Assembly: GCF_001425325.1 (NCBI RefSeq)
Contig: NZ_LMEH01000002.1
Coordinates: 215,109-279,108, forward strand
Source of the DNA: Leifsonia sp. Root1293
GTDB taxonomy: Bacteria > Actinomycetota > Actinomycetes > Actinomycetales > Microbacteriaceae
DNA length: 64,000 nt
Direction: 5' to 3'
Part shown: in pieces, positions 1 to 9,861 of the stretch
Layout of the letters: each line of letters begins with the position of its first letter
Position numbering within the stretch: position 1 is the first letter of the stretch
Position numbers and translations under genes: made by a program
Notes under the pieces: model-generated
The model's input: the letters and a program-made list of their open reading frames with translations, nothing else
The model's database searches: none
Told to the model about the DNA's origin: nothing

Positions 1-4
1 CGCT

Positions 5-820
5 TCATACTGTCTCCACTCCGCTTCTCCAGCCTATCCGCGGCATCCGTCGCACCAGCAGTGCGAGCAGGAAGAAGCCGGCCGCCACGAGCGCGATGGT
101 GGGGCCCGCCGCCACGTCGGCCACCCGCGAGAGCACGACGCCGATGATCCCGGATGCCGCCCCGATCACGGGCGCTATCACGAACATCCAGCGAGGCGAC
201 GGTGCGACCACCCGCGCCGCCGCTGCGGGCGCCGCGATGAGGGCGATGGCCAGGATCGCGCCCACGGCGGGCATGGCCGTGACGACGGTGGCGGTGATCA
301 GCACGAGGGCGAGCAGCTCCATCGGCCACTCCCTGTAGCCGGAAGCCGCGTAGCCACGGCGGTCGAAGGTCTGGAACACCAACTCCTTGCCGAAGGCGAG
401 CAGCGCCAGCACCGTGATCAGCAGCACCGTCGATGCCAGCACCACATCGGAGGTGCTCACCGAGAGGATGGACCCGACGAGGAATGACTCGATCTCGATC
501 GGCACCCCGGGATGCAGTGCCTGCAGCACGGCGCCGAGGGCGAAGCCCGCCGTGAGCACGATGCCGGCGGCCACCTGGGTGCCCTGTCGACGCACCCGGC
601 TGATCATGGCCATGATTCCGACGATCACGATGCTCGCGAGGGCGGCGCCGAGCGGGATGCTGATGCCGAGCAGCGCGGCGGCCACGGCGCCGGGGAAGGT
701 GGCGTGCGTGAGCGCCTGGGCGAAGAACACCCGCTTGCGCAGCACGACGATGGTGCCGACCAGGCCGCCGGCCGCCCCGATGACGACAGCGGCGAGCAGT
801 GCGAGTTCGAAGTAGCCCAT
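5..820 (-). CDS. metal ABC transporter permease (ABC-3 family), second permease
   Basis: About 271 residues, nearly all hydrophobic, with the ABC-3 family (ZnuB/MntB/TroC-like) layout and the cytoplasmic stretch ALTHATFPG that neighbours the ATPase in this family. It would form half of the membrane channel of a zinc or manganese importer. The start is taken at the ATG whose bases overlap the stop of the preceding permease (ATGA). An in-frame extension further upstream exists but is Arg-rich and lies inside the neighbouring gene. It is the last of four coupled genes. Two different permeases in one operon suggests a heterodimeric channel, as in SitABCD/TroABCD systems. The metal itself is inferred from the His-rich binding protein and the operator. 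Confidence 0.9.
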   Translation of the reverse strand: MGYFELALLAAVVIGAAGGLVGTIVVLRKRVFFAQALTHATFPGAVAAALLGISIPLGAALASIVIVGIMAMISRVRRQGTQVAAGIVLTAGFALGAVLQALHPGVPIEIESFLVGSILSVSTSDVVLASTVLLITVLALLAFGKELVFQTFDRRGYAASGYREWPMELLALVLITATVVTAMPAVGAILAIALIAAPAAAARVVAPSPRWMFVIAPVIGAASGIIGVVLSRVADVAAGPTIALVAAGFFLLALLVRRMPRIGWRSGVETV

Positions 821-1767
821 CAGGCGTTCACCTCGATGGACCCGGGAATGGTGGCGCGGTCGGCGTCGGCGCCCACGGTGGCGTTGCGCGCATCGCGCGC
901 GCCCCGCACCCCTGCCACCCTGTCGACCGCGAGTCTGCCGACGAGCACGATGGCGTAGAGGCACACGAGGGTCACGACGACTGTGGCGCCCGCCGGCAGG
1001 CTGATCCCGTCGTCGACCGAGACGCCGAAGCCGATGCCCAGCCCGATCCAGGCGGCGAGCGCCGTCACGAGGGCGCCGAGGGGGAACAGCAGCCAGAGCC
1101 GGCGTGTGAGCAGGCGCCCGACGGCTCCGGGAACGACGAGCACTGCGAGCACCAGCAGGTTTCCGACGGCACTCGATGCCGCCACGACGACGAGCGCGAT
1201 CGAGCAGGTGAGGATCAAGTCGTTCATGAGCGGACGGAATCCCGACGCCTCGCTCCCCCGCGCATCGAAGGCGCGGTACAGCTGGCCGGGCAGCGTGACC
1301 AGCACGGCGACGAGGGCGACGGCGCAGAGGGCGACGGTGCGCCAGAGATCGGCATCCGTCACGGTCAGCAGGCGCCCGAACAGCAGGGCGTCGAGCTGGC
1401 CGGCGTAGTCGGTCTGGCGCGAGACCACCAGCACGCCGACGGAGAAGAAGCCGGTGAGCACGATGGCGATGGCGGCATCGGAGGCGACCCCGCTGCGCGT
1501 GAGCAGGGTGAGGACGACGGCGGCGAGCACCGCAGTGACCACGGCCCCGAGGAAGAGCCCGTCACGGCCGCCCGCGACGAAGCCGATCGCGATGCCGGGG
1601 AACACGGCGTGGGTCAGGCCGTCGCTGATGAACTCGAGGCCGCGCAGGTTCACGATCACGCCGACGACGCCAGCCACGACCGCCAGCGCCAGCAGCATGC
1701 CGAGGGCGCGCGCCATGAACGGGAGGGAGAACGGCTCCACGAACCAGGAGGAGAGGATGTCGCCCAT
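820..1767 (-). CDS. metal ABC transporter permease (ABC-3 family), first permease
   Basis: A 315-residue polytopic protein of the ABC-3 family, with eight or nine predicted hydrophobic segments and the LTHAVFPG motif that corresponds to ALTHATFPG in the next gene. It likely pairs with the product of 5..820 to carry zinc or manganese across the membrane. The ATG overlaps the TGA of the ATPase gene by the ATGA arrangement, and its own stop overlaps the next start in the same way, so all genes of the operon are translationally coupled. Confidence 0.9.
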   Translation of the reverse strand: MGDILSSWFVEPFSLPFMARALGMLLALAVVAGVVGVIVNLRGLEFISDGLTHAVFPGIAIGFVAGGRDGLFLGAVVTAVLAAVVLTLLTRSGVASDAAIAIVLTGFFSVGVLVVSRQTDYAGQLDALLFGRLLTVTDADLWRTVALCAVALVAVLVTLPGQLYRAFDARGSEASGFRPLMNDLILTCSIALVVVAASSAVGNLLVLAVLVVPGAVGRLLTRRLWLLFPLGALVTALAAWIGLGIGFGVSVDDGISLPAGATVVVTLVCLYAIVLVGRLAVDRVAGVRGARDARNATVGADADRATIPGSIEVNA

Positions 1768-2615
1768 CAGTGGCCTTCGTGGCCGGGGACGACGAGGGTG
1801 TGCTCGTCGACCTCGACGCCCACCTCGCCGAACGCCGCCTGCACGTTGGGCAGGGTGAGCACGTCGGCGGTGCGCCCGCAGGCCACCTGCTCGGCGTTCA
1901 GCAGAAGGACGATGTCGCAGACCTCACGGGCGAGTTCGAGGTCGTGGGTGGAGACGATCATGGCGACGCCGCGCGTCTTCAACAGGAGAAGGGTCTCGAC
2001 GAGCGCATCGCGGTTGGCCTGGTCGAGGCCGTTGAACGGCTCGTCGAGCAGGAGGAGACGGGGTCCGGATGCGAGAGCGCGGGCGAGGAGCCCCCGCTGC
2101 TGCTGTCCGCCGGACAACTCTCCGAATCGCGCCTTCGCCCGGTGCGACAACCCCACCGTGGCGAGCGCTTCGGCCACGGCCGCCCGATCGGCGCGGCCGG
2201 GCCAGCGGAAGAAGCCGAGAGCGCGGTAGCGGCCCATCATCACGACCTGCTCGAGCGAGATCGGGAACTCGGGGTCGAGCTCGTCGCTCTGCGGAAGATA
2301 GCCGATGTCGCGGCGCGAGAGACGGGCAGCGGCATCCGCCTGCCTGCCGGTCAATCCGCTGCGGGCGGCACCGAACGCCTCGAAGCGTCCTGCCGTCACC
2401 GGGATCAGCCCGAGCAGTCCTTTGAGCAGCGTGGACTTGCCCGAGCCGTTCGGGCCGATGAGCGCGACGGCCTCCCCCGCGTGCACGTCGACGCTGACGC
2501 CGTGGATCGCCGGCGCCCCTCCGTAGGAGAACGCGGCGTCGCGCAACGACAGCACGGGAGCTGACGCATCCGCCACTCCCCCGGCCATCACGGCATCGCT
2601 CGTCACATCGGTCAT
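1767..2615 (-). CDS. metal ABC transporter ATP-binding protein
   Basis: A 282-residue ABC ATPase that energises the metal importer. Visible motifs: Walker [10 protein letters not shown] at about residues 54-62, Q-loop Gln near 109, signature LSGGQ at about 167-171, and Walker B ending LLLLDEP near 187-193. The start chosen is the ATG that forms ATGA with the stop of the binding-protein gene; a longer frame starting 42 bases earlier would lie inside that gene. It sits between the solute-binding lipoprotein and the two permeases. Confidence 0.93.
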   Translation of the reverse strand: MTDVTSDAVMAGGVADASAPVLSLRDAAFSYGGAPAIHGVSVDVHAGEAVALIGPNGSGKSTLLKGLLGLIPVTAGRFEAFGAARSGLTGRQADAAARLSRRDIGYLPQSDELDPEFPISLEQVVMMGRYRALGFFRWPGRADRAAVAEALATVGLSHRAKARFGELSGGQQQRGLLARALASGPRLLLLDEPFNGLDQANRDALVETLLLLKTRGVAMIVSTHDLELAREVCDIVLLLNAEQVACGRTADVLTLPNVQAAFGEVGVEVDEHTLVVPGHEGH

Positions 2616-3670
2616 TCTTGCAAGGATGCCGGAAGGGCGGTGGGCGTCACGCCCCACGACTGCAGGAGCATGCGCACGTTGTGCAGCTGCGCGGCGATGT
2701 ACGTCGCCCCGTCACTGTCGGCCGGGCCGAGCGAGTCGCCGTAGAGGGCGTCGTCACCCGAGTACACCTCGACGCCCGCCTCCTTCGCGATCGTGTTCGC
2801 CGTCTTGGGCGAGAGCGACGTCTCGGAGAAGACCGCCTTCGTGCCTGTGGCCTTGATGTCGGCGACGAGCTCGTCGATCTCGGCTGCGCTGGGCTCGGCG
2901 CTGTCGTCGAAGCTCGGGATGACGCTTCCCACATAGTCGATGTCGTAGGCATCGACGAAGTAGCTGAAGGCATCGTGGTTGCTCACGAAGAGGCGCCGAG
3001 CCTCGGGCACCGTGTCGATGTTGGTGCGCGACCAGTCGTCGAGGGCGGTCAGCTTCGCGATGTAAGCGTCGGCGTTCGTGCGGAAGTCTGCCGCCTTCGC
3101 CGGGTACGAGGTGCTGAGGGCTGTCGTGATGGTCTCCACCATCTGCTCGGCGTTCTTCGGGTCGGTCCAGATGTGCGGGTTGCCTGCGGCATGGTCATGC
3201 CCGTGGTCGTCGGCCTCGTCGGCGTGCTCGGCCTCGGTTTCGTCGGCGTGGTCGGAGTCGGCATCCGAGTCGGTCTCGTCGAGCTCGATTCCGGTGCTCG
3301 CATCGACGGTGACGCCGCTGAAGCCCGACGCCTCGACGGCGTCATCGAGCCATTCCTCGAGACCGGCGCCGTTCTGCACGAGCACGTCTGCCCTCGACAG
3401 CGCCATCAGGTCGGCTGCCGACGGGTCGTAGCTGTGCGCGCTCTGGTTGGGCTGGATGAGCTGGGTCACGGATGCCCCATCCCCCGCCACCTCTCGCGTG
3501 AAGTCGGCCACCTGGGTGGTCGTTGCCACCACCTTGAGCGTTCCGAGCTGGGCGCCGACACCGCCGACGCCGTTGTCATCGCCGATGCAGCCGGCGAGCA
3601 GGAGCGTTGCGCCGATCGCCGTAGCAAGGGCCGCCGTCAGTCTGATGCGTCTCTTCACGTCCTCGACCAT
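2612..3670 (-). CDS. metal ABC transporter substrate-binding lipoprotein (ZnuA-like)
   Basis: A 352-residue cluster A-I binding protein. The N-terminus has a short basic segment, a hydrophobic stretch and the lipobox LLAGC with Cys28, so it is a lipoprotein on the outer face of the membrane. A His/Asp/Glu-rich loop of roughly residues 130-170 (including DDHGHDHAAG) is typical of zinc-binding members; manganese-binding relatives usually lack it. It is the first gene of the importer operon. A near-perfect Zur-type palindrome lies 10 bases upstream of the ATG and no good Shine-Dalgarno is visible, so the transcript may start at or near the ATG. Zinc as substrate is a strong inference, not proven. 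Confidence 0.92.
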   Translation of the reverse strand: MVEDVKRRIRLTAALATAIGATLLLAGCIGDDNGVGGVGAQLGTLKVVATTTQVADFTREVAGDGASVTQLIQPNQSAHSYDPSAADLMALSRADVLVQNGAGLEEWLDDAVEASGFSGVTVDASTGIELDETDSDADSDHADETEAEHADEADDHGHDHAAGNPHIWTDPKNAEQMVETITTALSTSYPAKAADFRTNADAYIAKLTALDDWSRTNIDTVPEARRLFVSNHDAFSYFVDAYDIDYVGSVIPSFDDSAEPSAAEIDELVADIKATGTKAVFSETSLSPKTANTIAKEAGVEVYSGDDALYGDSLGPADSDGATYIAAQLHNVRMLLQSWGVTPTALPASLQE

Positions 3671-3679
3671 AGCTGTTAT

Positions 3680-3694
3680 TGATAATGATTGTCA
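3680..3694. promoter_or_regulatory. Zur-like operator of the metal importer operon
   Basis: TGATAATGATTGTCA is a 7-1-7 inverted repeat with one mismatch. It closely matches the actinobacterial Zur box form TGAAAATGATTTTCA. A TTGACA-like -35 hexamer on the minus strand (3690-3695) overlaps it, so repressor binding would block transcription of the importer. Fur-family boxes for iron look similar, but the downstream His-rich binding protein favours zinc. Confidence 0.75.
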
Positions 3695-3863
3695 AAACCA
3701 GTAGGCGCCGGTCGTCCCGTGGCAGTCGGATGCCGTCCACACGTCTCCTCACCTCGGCCCGTCCATGCGTACCGGTCATAGGGGCCTGCCAGCCACCTGC
3801 CAGCCGCCTCACCGCTGCGCCCGATAGCCTGTCGCTGCTCACGCCCTCTATCGAAAGTGACTC

Positions 3864-4850
3864 ATGCGTCGTCGCACTGCGCCCGTTCTCGCCTCATTCG
3901 CCGCCGTGGCGCTCGTCGCCACCCTTGCGGCGTGCTCGAACGATTCGCCGACACCGTCGTCGTCGACAGCCGCTGCTGCCGCCGACGTCGACGTCTGCGC
4001 GACTCCGTCCGGGAAGGCATCCGACGCGGTGAAGGTCTCGACCGACCTCGCCGCCGAGCCCACGGCCACCTTCGAGAAGGGGCTCAGCTCCTCCGAGACC
4101 GAGCGCTCGGTCGTCGTGAAGGGCAAGGGCGATGAGCTCGCGGCCGGCGGCAGCGCATCCGTCGCCTATGTCGTGTTCAACGGCACCACCGGCGAGCGCA
4201 TCGACGCAGCCGGATACGGCGGGGGAGAGGTTCCCACGTTCACCGCCAGCGTCGACTCCCTCATGGCCGGCCTCGCCAAGTCCATCGGATGCGTCACCGA
4301 GGGCTCGCGCGTCGTGTCCGTGATCCCGCCGGCCGACGCCTTCGGCACCACGGGCAACTCCGACCTGAAGATCGCGGCCGACGACTCGCTCGTCGTCGTG
4401 GTCGACGTGAAGGACGTCGTGCCCAGCAAGGCGTGGGGCGCCGACCAGCCCGCTCCCGAGGGACTCCCGACGGTGAAGCTCGCCGACGACGGCACGCCGA
4501 CCGTGACCCTGCCCGAGGGTGACGCGCCCACCGAGCTGAAGATCGGCGTGCTCAAGAAGGGCGACGGCGAGGTCGTCGCGGATGACGCCACCGTCACCGT
4601 GCAGTACCAGGGCACCAAGTGGTCCGACGGCTCGGTCTTCGATCAGAGTTGGGGCCGCGGCGCCAGCTCGTTCGCCCTCTCCGGAGTGGTTCCCGGCTTC
4701 GCCCAGGCCATCGCCGGCCAGACCGTCGGCTCGCAGGTCATCGTCGTCATCCCGCCGGCACTCGGCTACGGCGAGAAGAGCGACAGCAATACGGCGGAGC
4801 TCGCCGGCGAGACGCTCGTCTTCGTGATCGACATCCTCGCGACGAGCTGA
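3864..4850 (+). CDS. FKBP-type peptidyl-prolyl cis-trans isomerase lipoprotein
   Basis: A 328-residue secreted lipoprotein: basic N-terminus, hydrophobic core and lipobox LAAC with Cys24, then a Ser/Thr/Ala-rich linker. Two FKBP-like segments are visible. A degenerate one spans about residues 75-190. A better conserved C-terminal one spans about 225-328, with the family features VTVQYQGT, GSVFDQSW, VVPGFAQAI and IPPALGYGE. It should accelerate proline isomerisation in proteins folding outside the membrane. It is a monocistronic unit followed by a strong hairpin. Confidence 0.9.
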   Translation: MRRRTAPVLASFAAVALVATLAACSNDSPTPSSSTAAAAADVDVCATPSGKASDAVKVSTDLAAEPTATFEKGLSSSETERSVVVKGKGDELAAGGSASVAYVVFNGTTGERIDAAGYGGGEVPTFTASVDSLMAGLAKSIGCVTEGSRVVSVIPPADAFGTTGNSDLKIAADDSLVVVVDVKDVVPSKAWGADQPAPEGLPTVKLADDGTPTVTLPEGDAPTELKIGVLKKGDGEVVADDATVTVQYQGTKWSDGSVFDQSWGRGASSFALSGVVPGFAQAIAGQTVGSQVIVVIPPALGYGEKSDSNTAELAGETLVFVIDILATS

Positions 4851-4873
4851 TCGACCTCACCGCCACGAGACTC

Positions 4874-4907
4874 CAGCCCCCGTCGTTCCCCTGAACGGCG
4901 GGGGCTG
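4874..4907. terminator. rho-independent type hairpin after the FKBP gene
   Basis: A 14-bp stem (CAGCCCCCGTCGTT pairing with AACGGCGGGGGCTG, one G-T pair) and a 6-base loop. It lies 23 bases after the FKBP stop, between two convergent genes. There is no clear T tract, as is common in actinobacteria. It may serve both directions. Confidence 0.75.
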
Positions 4908-5020
4908 CGTCGTCCCGCCCTCGTCGACCCGCCCTCGTCGACCCGAGCCACGCTGCCGATTCTCGGCCGCGCGCCTCGAATATCGGGCGCGCGCCGGAGT
5001 TTCGGTAGCGCAACTCCCCC

Positions 5021-5060
5021 CTCGCTCGCTGAGGACCGAGCGAAGCGACCGTCCGAAGCG
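5021..5060. repeat. intergenic repeat containing CTCGCTCGCTGAGG
   Basis: This stretch contains CTCGCTCGCTGAGG followed by ACCGAGCGAAGCGACC. The reverse complement core (CCTCAGCGAGCG) recurs three times in tandem at 53800-53855. It looks like a dispersed intergenic repeat; function unknown. Confidence 0.4.
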
Positions 5061-5074
5061 CGCCGGACTGGCGC

Positions 5075-6454
5075 CTACTCCAGCAGCAGCGCCGGCTCCT
5101 CGATGATCGACGCCACGTCGGCGAGGAAGCGACTGGCGACGTCGCCGTCGACGACCCGGTGGTCGAACGACGCACCGATCGTGGTCACCTGGCGCACGCG
5201 CACCTCGCCGTCGACGACCCACGGCTTGGGCTTGATGGTGCCGAGGGCCACGATGCCGACCTCGTCGGAGTTGAGGATCGGCGTTCCCGTGTCCATCCCG
5301 AAGACGCCGATGTTCGTGATGGTGATGGTGCCGCCGGCCATCTGCGCCGGGCTGGTCTTGCCCTCGCGGGCCGTGATGGTGAGCTGCTCGAGGGCCGAGG
5401 CCAGCTGCACCATGCTCATCGCCTGAGCGTCCTTGACGTTCGGAACGATGAGGCCGCGCGGCGTCGCTGCTGCGATGCCGAGGTTCACGTAGTGCTTGAC
5501 GATGATCTCCTCGTCGGTCCACTGCGCGTTCACCGTCGGGTTGCGACGCACGGCCCAGATGATCGCCTTCGCCATGACGAGCAGGGGGGAGATGCGGATG
5601 CCGGCGTAGTCGGTGCCGGCCTTCAGCCGCTTCACGTACTCCATGGTGCGGGTGGCGTCGACGTCGACGAACAAGCTCACGTGAGGTGCACTGTATGCAC
5701 TCTTGACCATGGTCTGCGCGATCATCTTGCGCACGCCCTTGACCGGGATGCGCTCCTCGCGGGTCTCGGGCCACTCCGGCGTCTGGATGTTGCGGAACAC
5801 GCTCACCTGGCTGGCCTCGCGGATCACGTCGTCGCGCGTCACATCGCCCACCGGACCCGTGGGCGTGACGATCGAGAGGTCGACGCCGAGGTCCTTCGCG
5901 AGTTTGCGGATGGGCGGCTTCGCCAGCACCGGGCCGACGGATGCCGCAGGCAGGGGCCGCTCGAGCGGCGCCGCTGTCGTCTGGTGGACGGGCGCCGGCG
6001 CCAGGTGCTCATGGGGCGTCGGGGCCGTACGCGTGCGCCGACGGCGGGTGCCGCCGCCCGCCGAGCTGCCGTGGCCGACGAGCATCGGTTCGGGCTTCTC
6101 GGCCTCGGACGCTGCGGCCTCCGAGGGAAGGGTGTAGCCGGTAACCGCCTCGACCGGTGTCGCGGCAGGTGCAGCGGCGGATGCGGCGGGCGCTGTCGCG
6201 GCGTCGCCGGCGGCATCCGAGGCCACCGTGATGATGGCGGTGCCGACGTCGACTGTCTGGCCCTCGCCCACGAGCAGCGCTCCGACGACGCCCGCATACG
6301 GCGAAGGCAGTTCGACGAGGGACTTGGCGGTCTCGATCTCGACGAGCACGTCGTTCACGGCAACGGTGTCGCCGGGGGAGACGCGCCACTGCACGATCTC
6401 GGCCTCGGTCAGTCCTTCACCGACGTCCGGCAGGCGGAAGGTCAGGTCGCTCAT
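5075..6454 (-). CDS. 2-oxoacid dehydrogenase E2 component (dihydrolipoamide acyltransferase)
   Basis: A 459-residue E2 enzyme that transfers the acyl group from E1 to coenzyme A. Domains in order: a lipoyl domain (residues 1-78) with the lipoylated Lys44 in EIETAKS; a Pro/Ala-rich linker; a peripheral subunit-binding domain near residues 185-225 ([15 protein letters not shown]); and the acyltransferase domain ending with the catalytic DHRVVDGD near residue 430. It is the last gene of the E1alpha-E1beta-E2 operon, 13 bases after E1beta. No E3 gene lies nearby. The sequence style fits the branched-chain or mixed 2-oxoacid complex common in actinobacteria (often named pdhC or bkdC); the exact substrate cannot be read from sequence. 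Confidence 0.93.
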   Translation of the reverse strand: MSDLTFRLPDVGEGLTEAEIVQWRVSPGDTVAVNDVLVEIETAKSLVELPSPYAGVVGALLVGEGQTVDVGTAIITVASDAAGDAATAPAASAAAPAATPVEAVTGYTLPSEAAASEAEKPEPMLVGHGSSAGGGTRRRRTRTAPTPHEHLAPAPVHQTTAAPLERPLPAASVGPVLAKPPIRKLAKDLGVDLSIVTPTGPVGDVTRDDVIREASQVSVFRNIQTPEWPETREERIPVKGVRKMIAQTMVKSAYSAPHVSLFVDVDATRTMEYVKRLKAGTDYAGIRISPLLVMAKAIIWAVRRNPTVNAQWTDEEIIVKHYVNLGIAAATPRGLIVPNVKDAQAMSMVQLASALEQLTITAREGKTSPAQMAGGTITITNIGVFGMDTGTPILNSDEVGIVALGTIKPKPWVVDGEVRVRQVTTIGASFDHRVVDGDVASRFLADVASIIEEPALLLE

Positions 6455-6467
6455 CAGATGCAGCCTC

Positions 6468-7505
6468 TCAGTACGCCAGGGCGCGGTCGACGGCCTCGAG
6501 CACCCGGTCGGGGCTCGGCAGGAACTGCGTCTCGACGGCGGCCGGCGGGAACGGGGTGTCGTAGCTGGAGACCCGCAGCACGGGCGCCTGCAGCAGGTAG
6601 AAGGCGCGCTCGGCGACCGTGGCGGCGATCTCGGATCCGACGCTCACGAATCCCGACGCCTCCTGAGCCACGATGAGGCGCCCGGTCTTCTCGACCGAGG
6701 AGAGGATGGGGCCGTAGTCGAGCGGTGAGATCGAGCGGATGTCGATGACCTCGAGGCTCGTTCCCTCCTCGGCGGCGATGTCGGCCGCCTCGAGGAGCGT
6801 CGTGACCATCGCGCCGTGACCGACGACGGTCACGGCCGATCCCTGTCGCACGACACGCGTCGCGTGCAGGGGAGCGGGCTCGCTGTCGAAGTCGACGGGG
6901 CCCTTCGGCCAGTAGCGGCTCTTCGGTTCGAAGAACAGCACCGGGTCGTCGCTCCGGATGGCCTGCTGGATCATCCAGTACGCGTCGTTCGGTGTCGACG
7001 GGCTCACCACGCGCAGCCCCGGGGTGTGCGCGAAGTACGCCTCCGGACTCTCCTGGTGGTGTTCGATCGAGCCGATGTGTCCGCCGTAGGGCACTCTGAT
7101 GACGACGGGCATGATCACGCCGCCCTCGTGCCGATTGCGCATGCGCGCGAGCTGGGTGGTGATCTGGTCGAAGGCCGGGAAGATGAATCCGTCGAACTGG
7201 ATCTCGATGACCGGCCTGTAGCCGCGCATGGCGAGGCCGATGGCGGTGCCGACGATGCCGGACTCCGCGAGGGGGGTGTCGAGCACCCGCTTGTCGCCGA
7301 ACTCCTGGATCAGGCCCTCGGTCACCCTGAAGACGCCGCCGAGCGGGCCGATGTCCTCGCCCATCATGAGCACCTTGGGGTCGTCGAGCATCGCCTGGCG
7401 GAGGCCGGCCGTGATGGCCTTGCCGAGCGGCAGGTTCTCGGTGCCGGAGCGGCGAGCGGCCGACTCAGTTGCGGATGCCGCCGGCCTGGTGTCTGTGTCG
7501 GTCAT
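6468..7505 (-). CDS. 2-oxoacid dehydrogenase E1 component, beta subunit
   Basis: A 345-residue transketolase-like beta subunit that completes the thiamine-diphosphate site of E1. Recognisable blocks: [60 protein letters not shown] and [12 protein letters not shown]. It begins with an ATG overlapping the end of the alpha-subunit gene by four bases, so the subunits are coupled and made in equal amounts. Like the alpha subunit it resembles the branched-chain 2-oxoacid class. Confidence 0.94.
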   Translation of the reverse strand: MTDTDTRPAASATESAARRSGTENLPLGKAITAGLRQAMLDDPKVLMMGEDIGPLGGVFRVTEGLIQEFGDKRVLDTPLAESGIVGTAIGLAMRGYRPVIEIQFDGFIFPAFDQITTQLARMRNRHEGGVIMPVVIRVPYGGHIGSIEHHQESPEAYFAHTPGLRVVSPSTPNDAYWMIQQAIRSDDPVLFFEPKSRYWPKGPVDFDSEPAPLHATRVVRQGSAVTVVGHGAMVTTLLEAADIAAEEGTSLEVIDIRSISPLDYGPILSSVEKTGRLIVAQEASGFVSVGSEIAATVAERAFYLLQAPVLRVSSYDTPFPPAAVETQFLPSPDRVLEAVDRALAY

Positions 7506-8635
7506 GACTGCGCCTCCTCGAAGGATGCCTCGTACGCTTCGAACCAGGCGCGCTCCTCGACGAGAGAGGCGTTCGCCTCGGCGTAGACGTTGTCGAAGAT
7601 GACGTCCTGGTCGGGGGCGACCACCTCGAGTGCGCGCTTGCGGGCATCGGAGGCGAAGTCGGCCGCCTCCTGCTCGACGTCGTCGAGGAAGGCCTGGGCG
7701 ACGCCGCGCTTCTCGAGGTACGCCTTCAGTCGCACGATGGGATCCTTGGCGACCCAGTCGGCGAGGTCGGCGTCGAGCCTGTACTTGGTCGGGTCGTCGG
7801 CCGTCGTGTGCGCTCCGACCCTGTAGGTCATCGCCTCGATGAGAGCGGGTCCGTGACCGGCACGAGCGTCGTCGAGGTGCTTGGCCGTGACGGCGTAGCT
7901 GGCGAACACGTCGTTGCCGTCGACGCGGTTGGACCGCATCCCGAAGCCGTGGCCGCGGAGAGCGAACGGCGTACGCGACTGCCGACTGGCGGGCACGGAG
8001 ATGGCCCAGCCGTTGTTCTGCAGGAAGAACACCTGCGGGGTCTGGTAGCTCGCTGCGAAGACGAGGGCCTCGTTGGCGTCGCCCTGCGATGATGCGCCGT
8101 CGCCGAAGTAGACGATCACGGCCTCATCGCGCTCGGGATCGCCCGTGGCGGTGGCGCCGTCGAACTGCATCCCCATGGCGTAGCCGGTGGCGTGCAGCGT
8201 CTGCGATGCGAGCACGAGGGTATAGAGGTGGAAGTTTCCGTTCTCCTCGGGAACCCAGCCTCCGAGGGTGAGTCCCTTGAGCATCCGCAGCACGTCGACG
8301 ACGTCGAGACCGCGGATCTTGCCCACGACGTGCTCGCGGTACGACGGGAAGATGTGGTCCTGCGGGCGGGTGGCGAATGCCGACCCCACCTGGGCGGCCT
8401 CCTGGCCGTGGCTCGGAACCCAGAGGGCGAGCTGACCCTGGCGCTGCAGGTTCGCCGCCTCGCGGTCGAAGCGGCGGATGACGACCATCTCGCGGTAGAA
8501 GCGTTCGTGGTCGGCGTCGGTCAGGCGTTCGAAGTAGGGCACGAACTCCTCGGCCGCCTCGGTGGGGGCGAAGGTTCCATCCGGCGCGAGCAGCTGCACA
8601 GTCGGCACGCTGAAGTCGTTCGAGTTGGCTGCCAT
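7502..8635 (-). CDS. 2-oxoacid dehydrogenase E1 component, alpha subunit
   Basis: A 377-residue E1 alpha subunit. It carries the thiamine-diphosphate motif GDGASSQGDANEAL ... FFLQNNGWAIS and the phosphorylation-loop equivalent RVGAHTTADDPTKYR, which is typical of branched-chain 2-oxoacid dehydrogenases. With the beta subunit it decarboxylates a 2-oxoacid and reductively acylates the E2 lipoyl group. First gene of the operon. A TAGCGT hexamer lies six bases before the ATG, so the transcript may be leaderless. That element overlaps the end of the aminotransferase gene, which suggests the complex can be expressed independently of it. Confidence 0.94.
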   Translation of the reverse strand: MAANSNDFSVPTVQLLAPDGTFAPTEAAEEFVPYFERLTDADHERFYREMVVIRRFDREAANLQRQGQLALWVPSHGQEAAQVGSAFATRPQDHIFPSYREHVVGKIRGLDVVDVLRMLKGLTLGGWVPEENGNFHLYTLVLASQTLHATGYAMGMQFDGATATGDPERDEAVIVYFGDGASSQGDANEALVFAASYQTPQVFFLQNNGWAISVPASRQSRTPFALRGHGFGMRSNRVDGNDVFASYAVTAKHLDDARAGHGPALIEAMTYRVGAHTTADDPTKYRLDADLADWVAKDPIVRLKAYLEKRGVAQAFLDDVEQEAADFASDARKRALEVVAPDQDVIFDNVYAEANASLVEERAWFEAYEASFEEAQS

Positions 8636-8639
8636 TTCT

Positions 8640-9767
8640 CTACGCTATCCGCCGTGCGGAGTGCCCTTCTGGTAGAGAGCGCACAATCTCTTCGGAGATC
8701 TGTAGGAGTTTCTCCACCGATTCTTCCTCTCCGATCGACACCCTGATGCCTTCGGGTGCGAACGCCCGCACCACGAGCCCGGCGTCGTAGAGCCGTTCCG
8801 CCGCCGCGGCCGTGTGCTCGCCGGTCGGCAACCAGATGAAGTTGCCGGAAGGCTTCGGGGCGTCCCAGCCCTGCTCGCGCAGGCCGTCGTAGACGGCGTC
8901 ACGTCGGGCGATGATGTGGCGCACCCGCTCCAACAGTTCGTCCTCGGCATCGAGCGACGCGATCGCTGCAGCCGAGGCCTGCCCGGTGACCGACAACGGG
9001 ATCGCGGTGGCGCGTGCCGCATCGAGCACGGCGACGGGACCGAGCGCGTAGCCCACCCGCAGCCCGGCCAGGCCGTAGGCCTTCGAGAACGTGCGGAGGA
9101 CCACGAGGTTCTGGTGACGCGCCAAAAGGGGCACGCCGTCCACGGCGCGCGGTTCGGTGACGAACTCGGCATAGGCCTCATCGAGCACGACGAGCACGTC
9201 GTCCGGGACGTCGGCCAGGAACGCCGAGAACTCCTCGGCCGAGACGATCGTCCCCGTGGGGTTGTTGGGGGAGCAGACGATCACGAGCCTGGTGGCATCC
9301 GTCACGGCTGCGGCCATCGCGACCAGGTCGTGGGAGTGGTCGGCGCGGTTCGGAACCTGAACGCTCGTGGCCCCGGCGACCGTGACGAGACCCGGGTAGG
9401 CCTCGAACGACCGCCAGGAGTAGACCACCTCGTCGCCAGAACCCGACGTCGCGAGGATGAGCTGGGAGAGCAGAGCCACCGATCCGGCACCGATGTGCAC
9501 CTCGTCGGCCGTGCGACCGAAACGCTCGGCGAGCTTCTCGCGCAGGGCGAGAGCACTGGCATCGGGGTAGCGGTTGAAGTCGGAGGCCGCGGCAACCGCC
9601 TCGGCGACGCCGGGCAGCGGGTCGTACGGGTTCTCGTTGCTCGACAGCTTGAAGCCGTCGGGTGCAGCGGCTCGGCCCTGCCTGTAGGCGGGTAGTGCGG
9701 CGATCTCCGGACGCAGGCGGATGCCGGCGGACGGCGCGGCGTTCGAGGGGGGCGTTGCAGCGGTCAC
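8640..9767 (-). CDS. hisC: histidinol-phosphate / aromatic aminotransferase (HisC-type, PLP enzyme)
   Basis: About 375 residues of a fold-type I aminotransferase with the HisC features: [34 protein letters not shown] and the PLP lysine in [17 protein letters not shown]. It converts imidazole-acetol phosphate to histidinol phosphate, or transaminates aromatic amino acids; actinobacteria often carry a second HisC-like enzyme (Pat) for phenylalanine. It is not in a his operon here, so the aromatic role is quite possible. The start chosen is a GTG with TAGACT seven bases upstream. An in-frame ATG at 9806 would add 13 residues. Confidence 0.85.
   Translation of the reverse strand: MTAATPPSNAAPSAGIRLRPEIAALPAYRQGRAAAPDGFKLSSNENPYDPLPGVAEAVAAASDFNRYPDASALALREKLAERFGRTADEVHIGAGSVALLSQLILATSGSGDEVVYSWRSFEAYPGLVTVAGATSVQVPNRADHSHDLVAMAAAVTDATRLVIVCSPNNPTGTIVSAEEFSAFLADVPDDVLVVLDEAYAEFVTEPRAVDGVPLLARHQNLVVLRTFSKAYGLAGLRVGYALGPVAVLDAARATAIPLSVTGQASAAAIASLDAEDELLERVRHIIARRDAVYDGLREQGWDAPKPSGNFIWLPTGEHTAAAAERLYDAGLVVRAFAPEGIRVSIGEEESVEKLLQISEEIVRSLPEGHSARRIA
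8642..8647 (-). promoter_or_regulatory. candidate -10 (TAGCGT) of a leaderless E1alpha transcript
   Basis: TAGCGT ends six bases before the E1alpha ATG, and no Shine-Dalgarno is seen between. It overlaps the stop codon of the upstream aminotransferase gene. Confidence 0.4.
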
Positions 9768-9774
9768 GCAGTCG

Positions 9775-9780
9775 AGTCTA
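9775..9780 (-). promoter_or_regulatory. candidate -10 (TAGACT) of a leaderless aminotransferase transcript
   Basis: TAGACT lies seven bases upstream of the GTG at 9767 with no ribosome binding site between. It supports the shorter start for the HisC-type gene. Confidence 0.4.
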
Positions 9781-9861
9781 GACACGGCCGATTCCGCTGG
9801 GGGCATGCGATTCCCACGGAATCACTCGTGGGCTGCGGATGCGCGATGCCATAGTTGTGCC

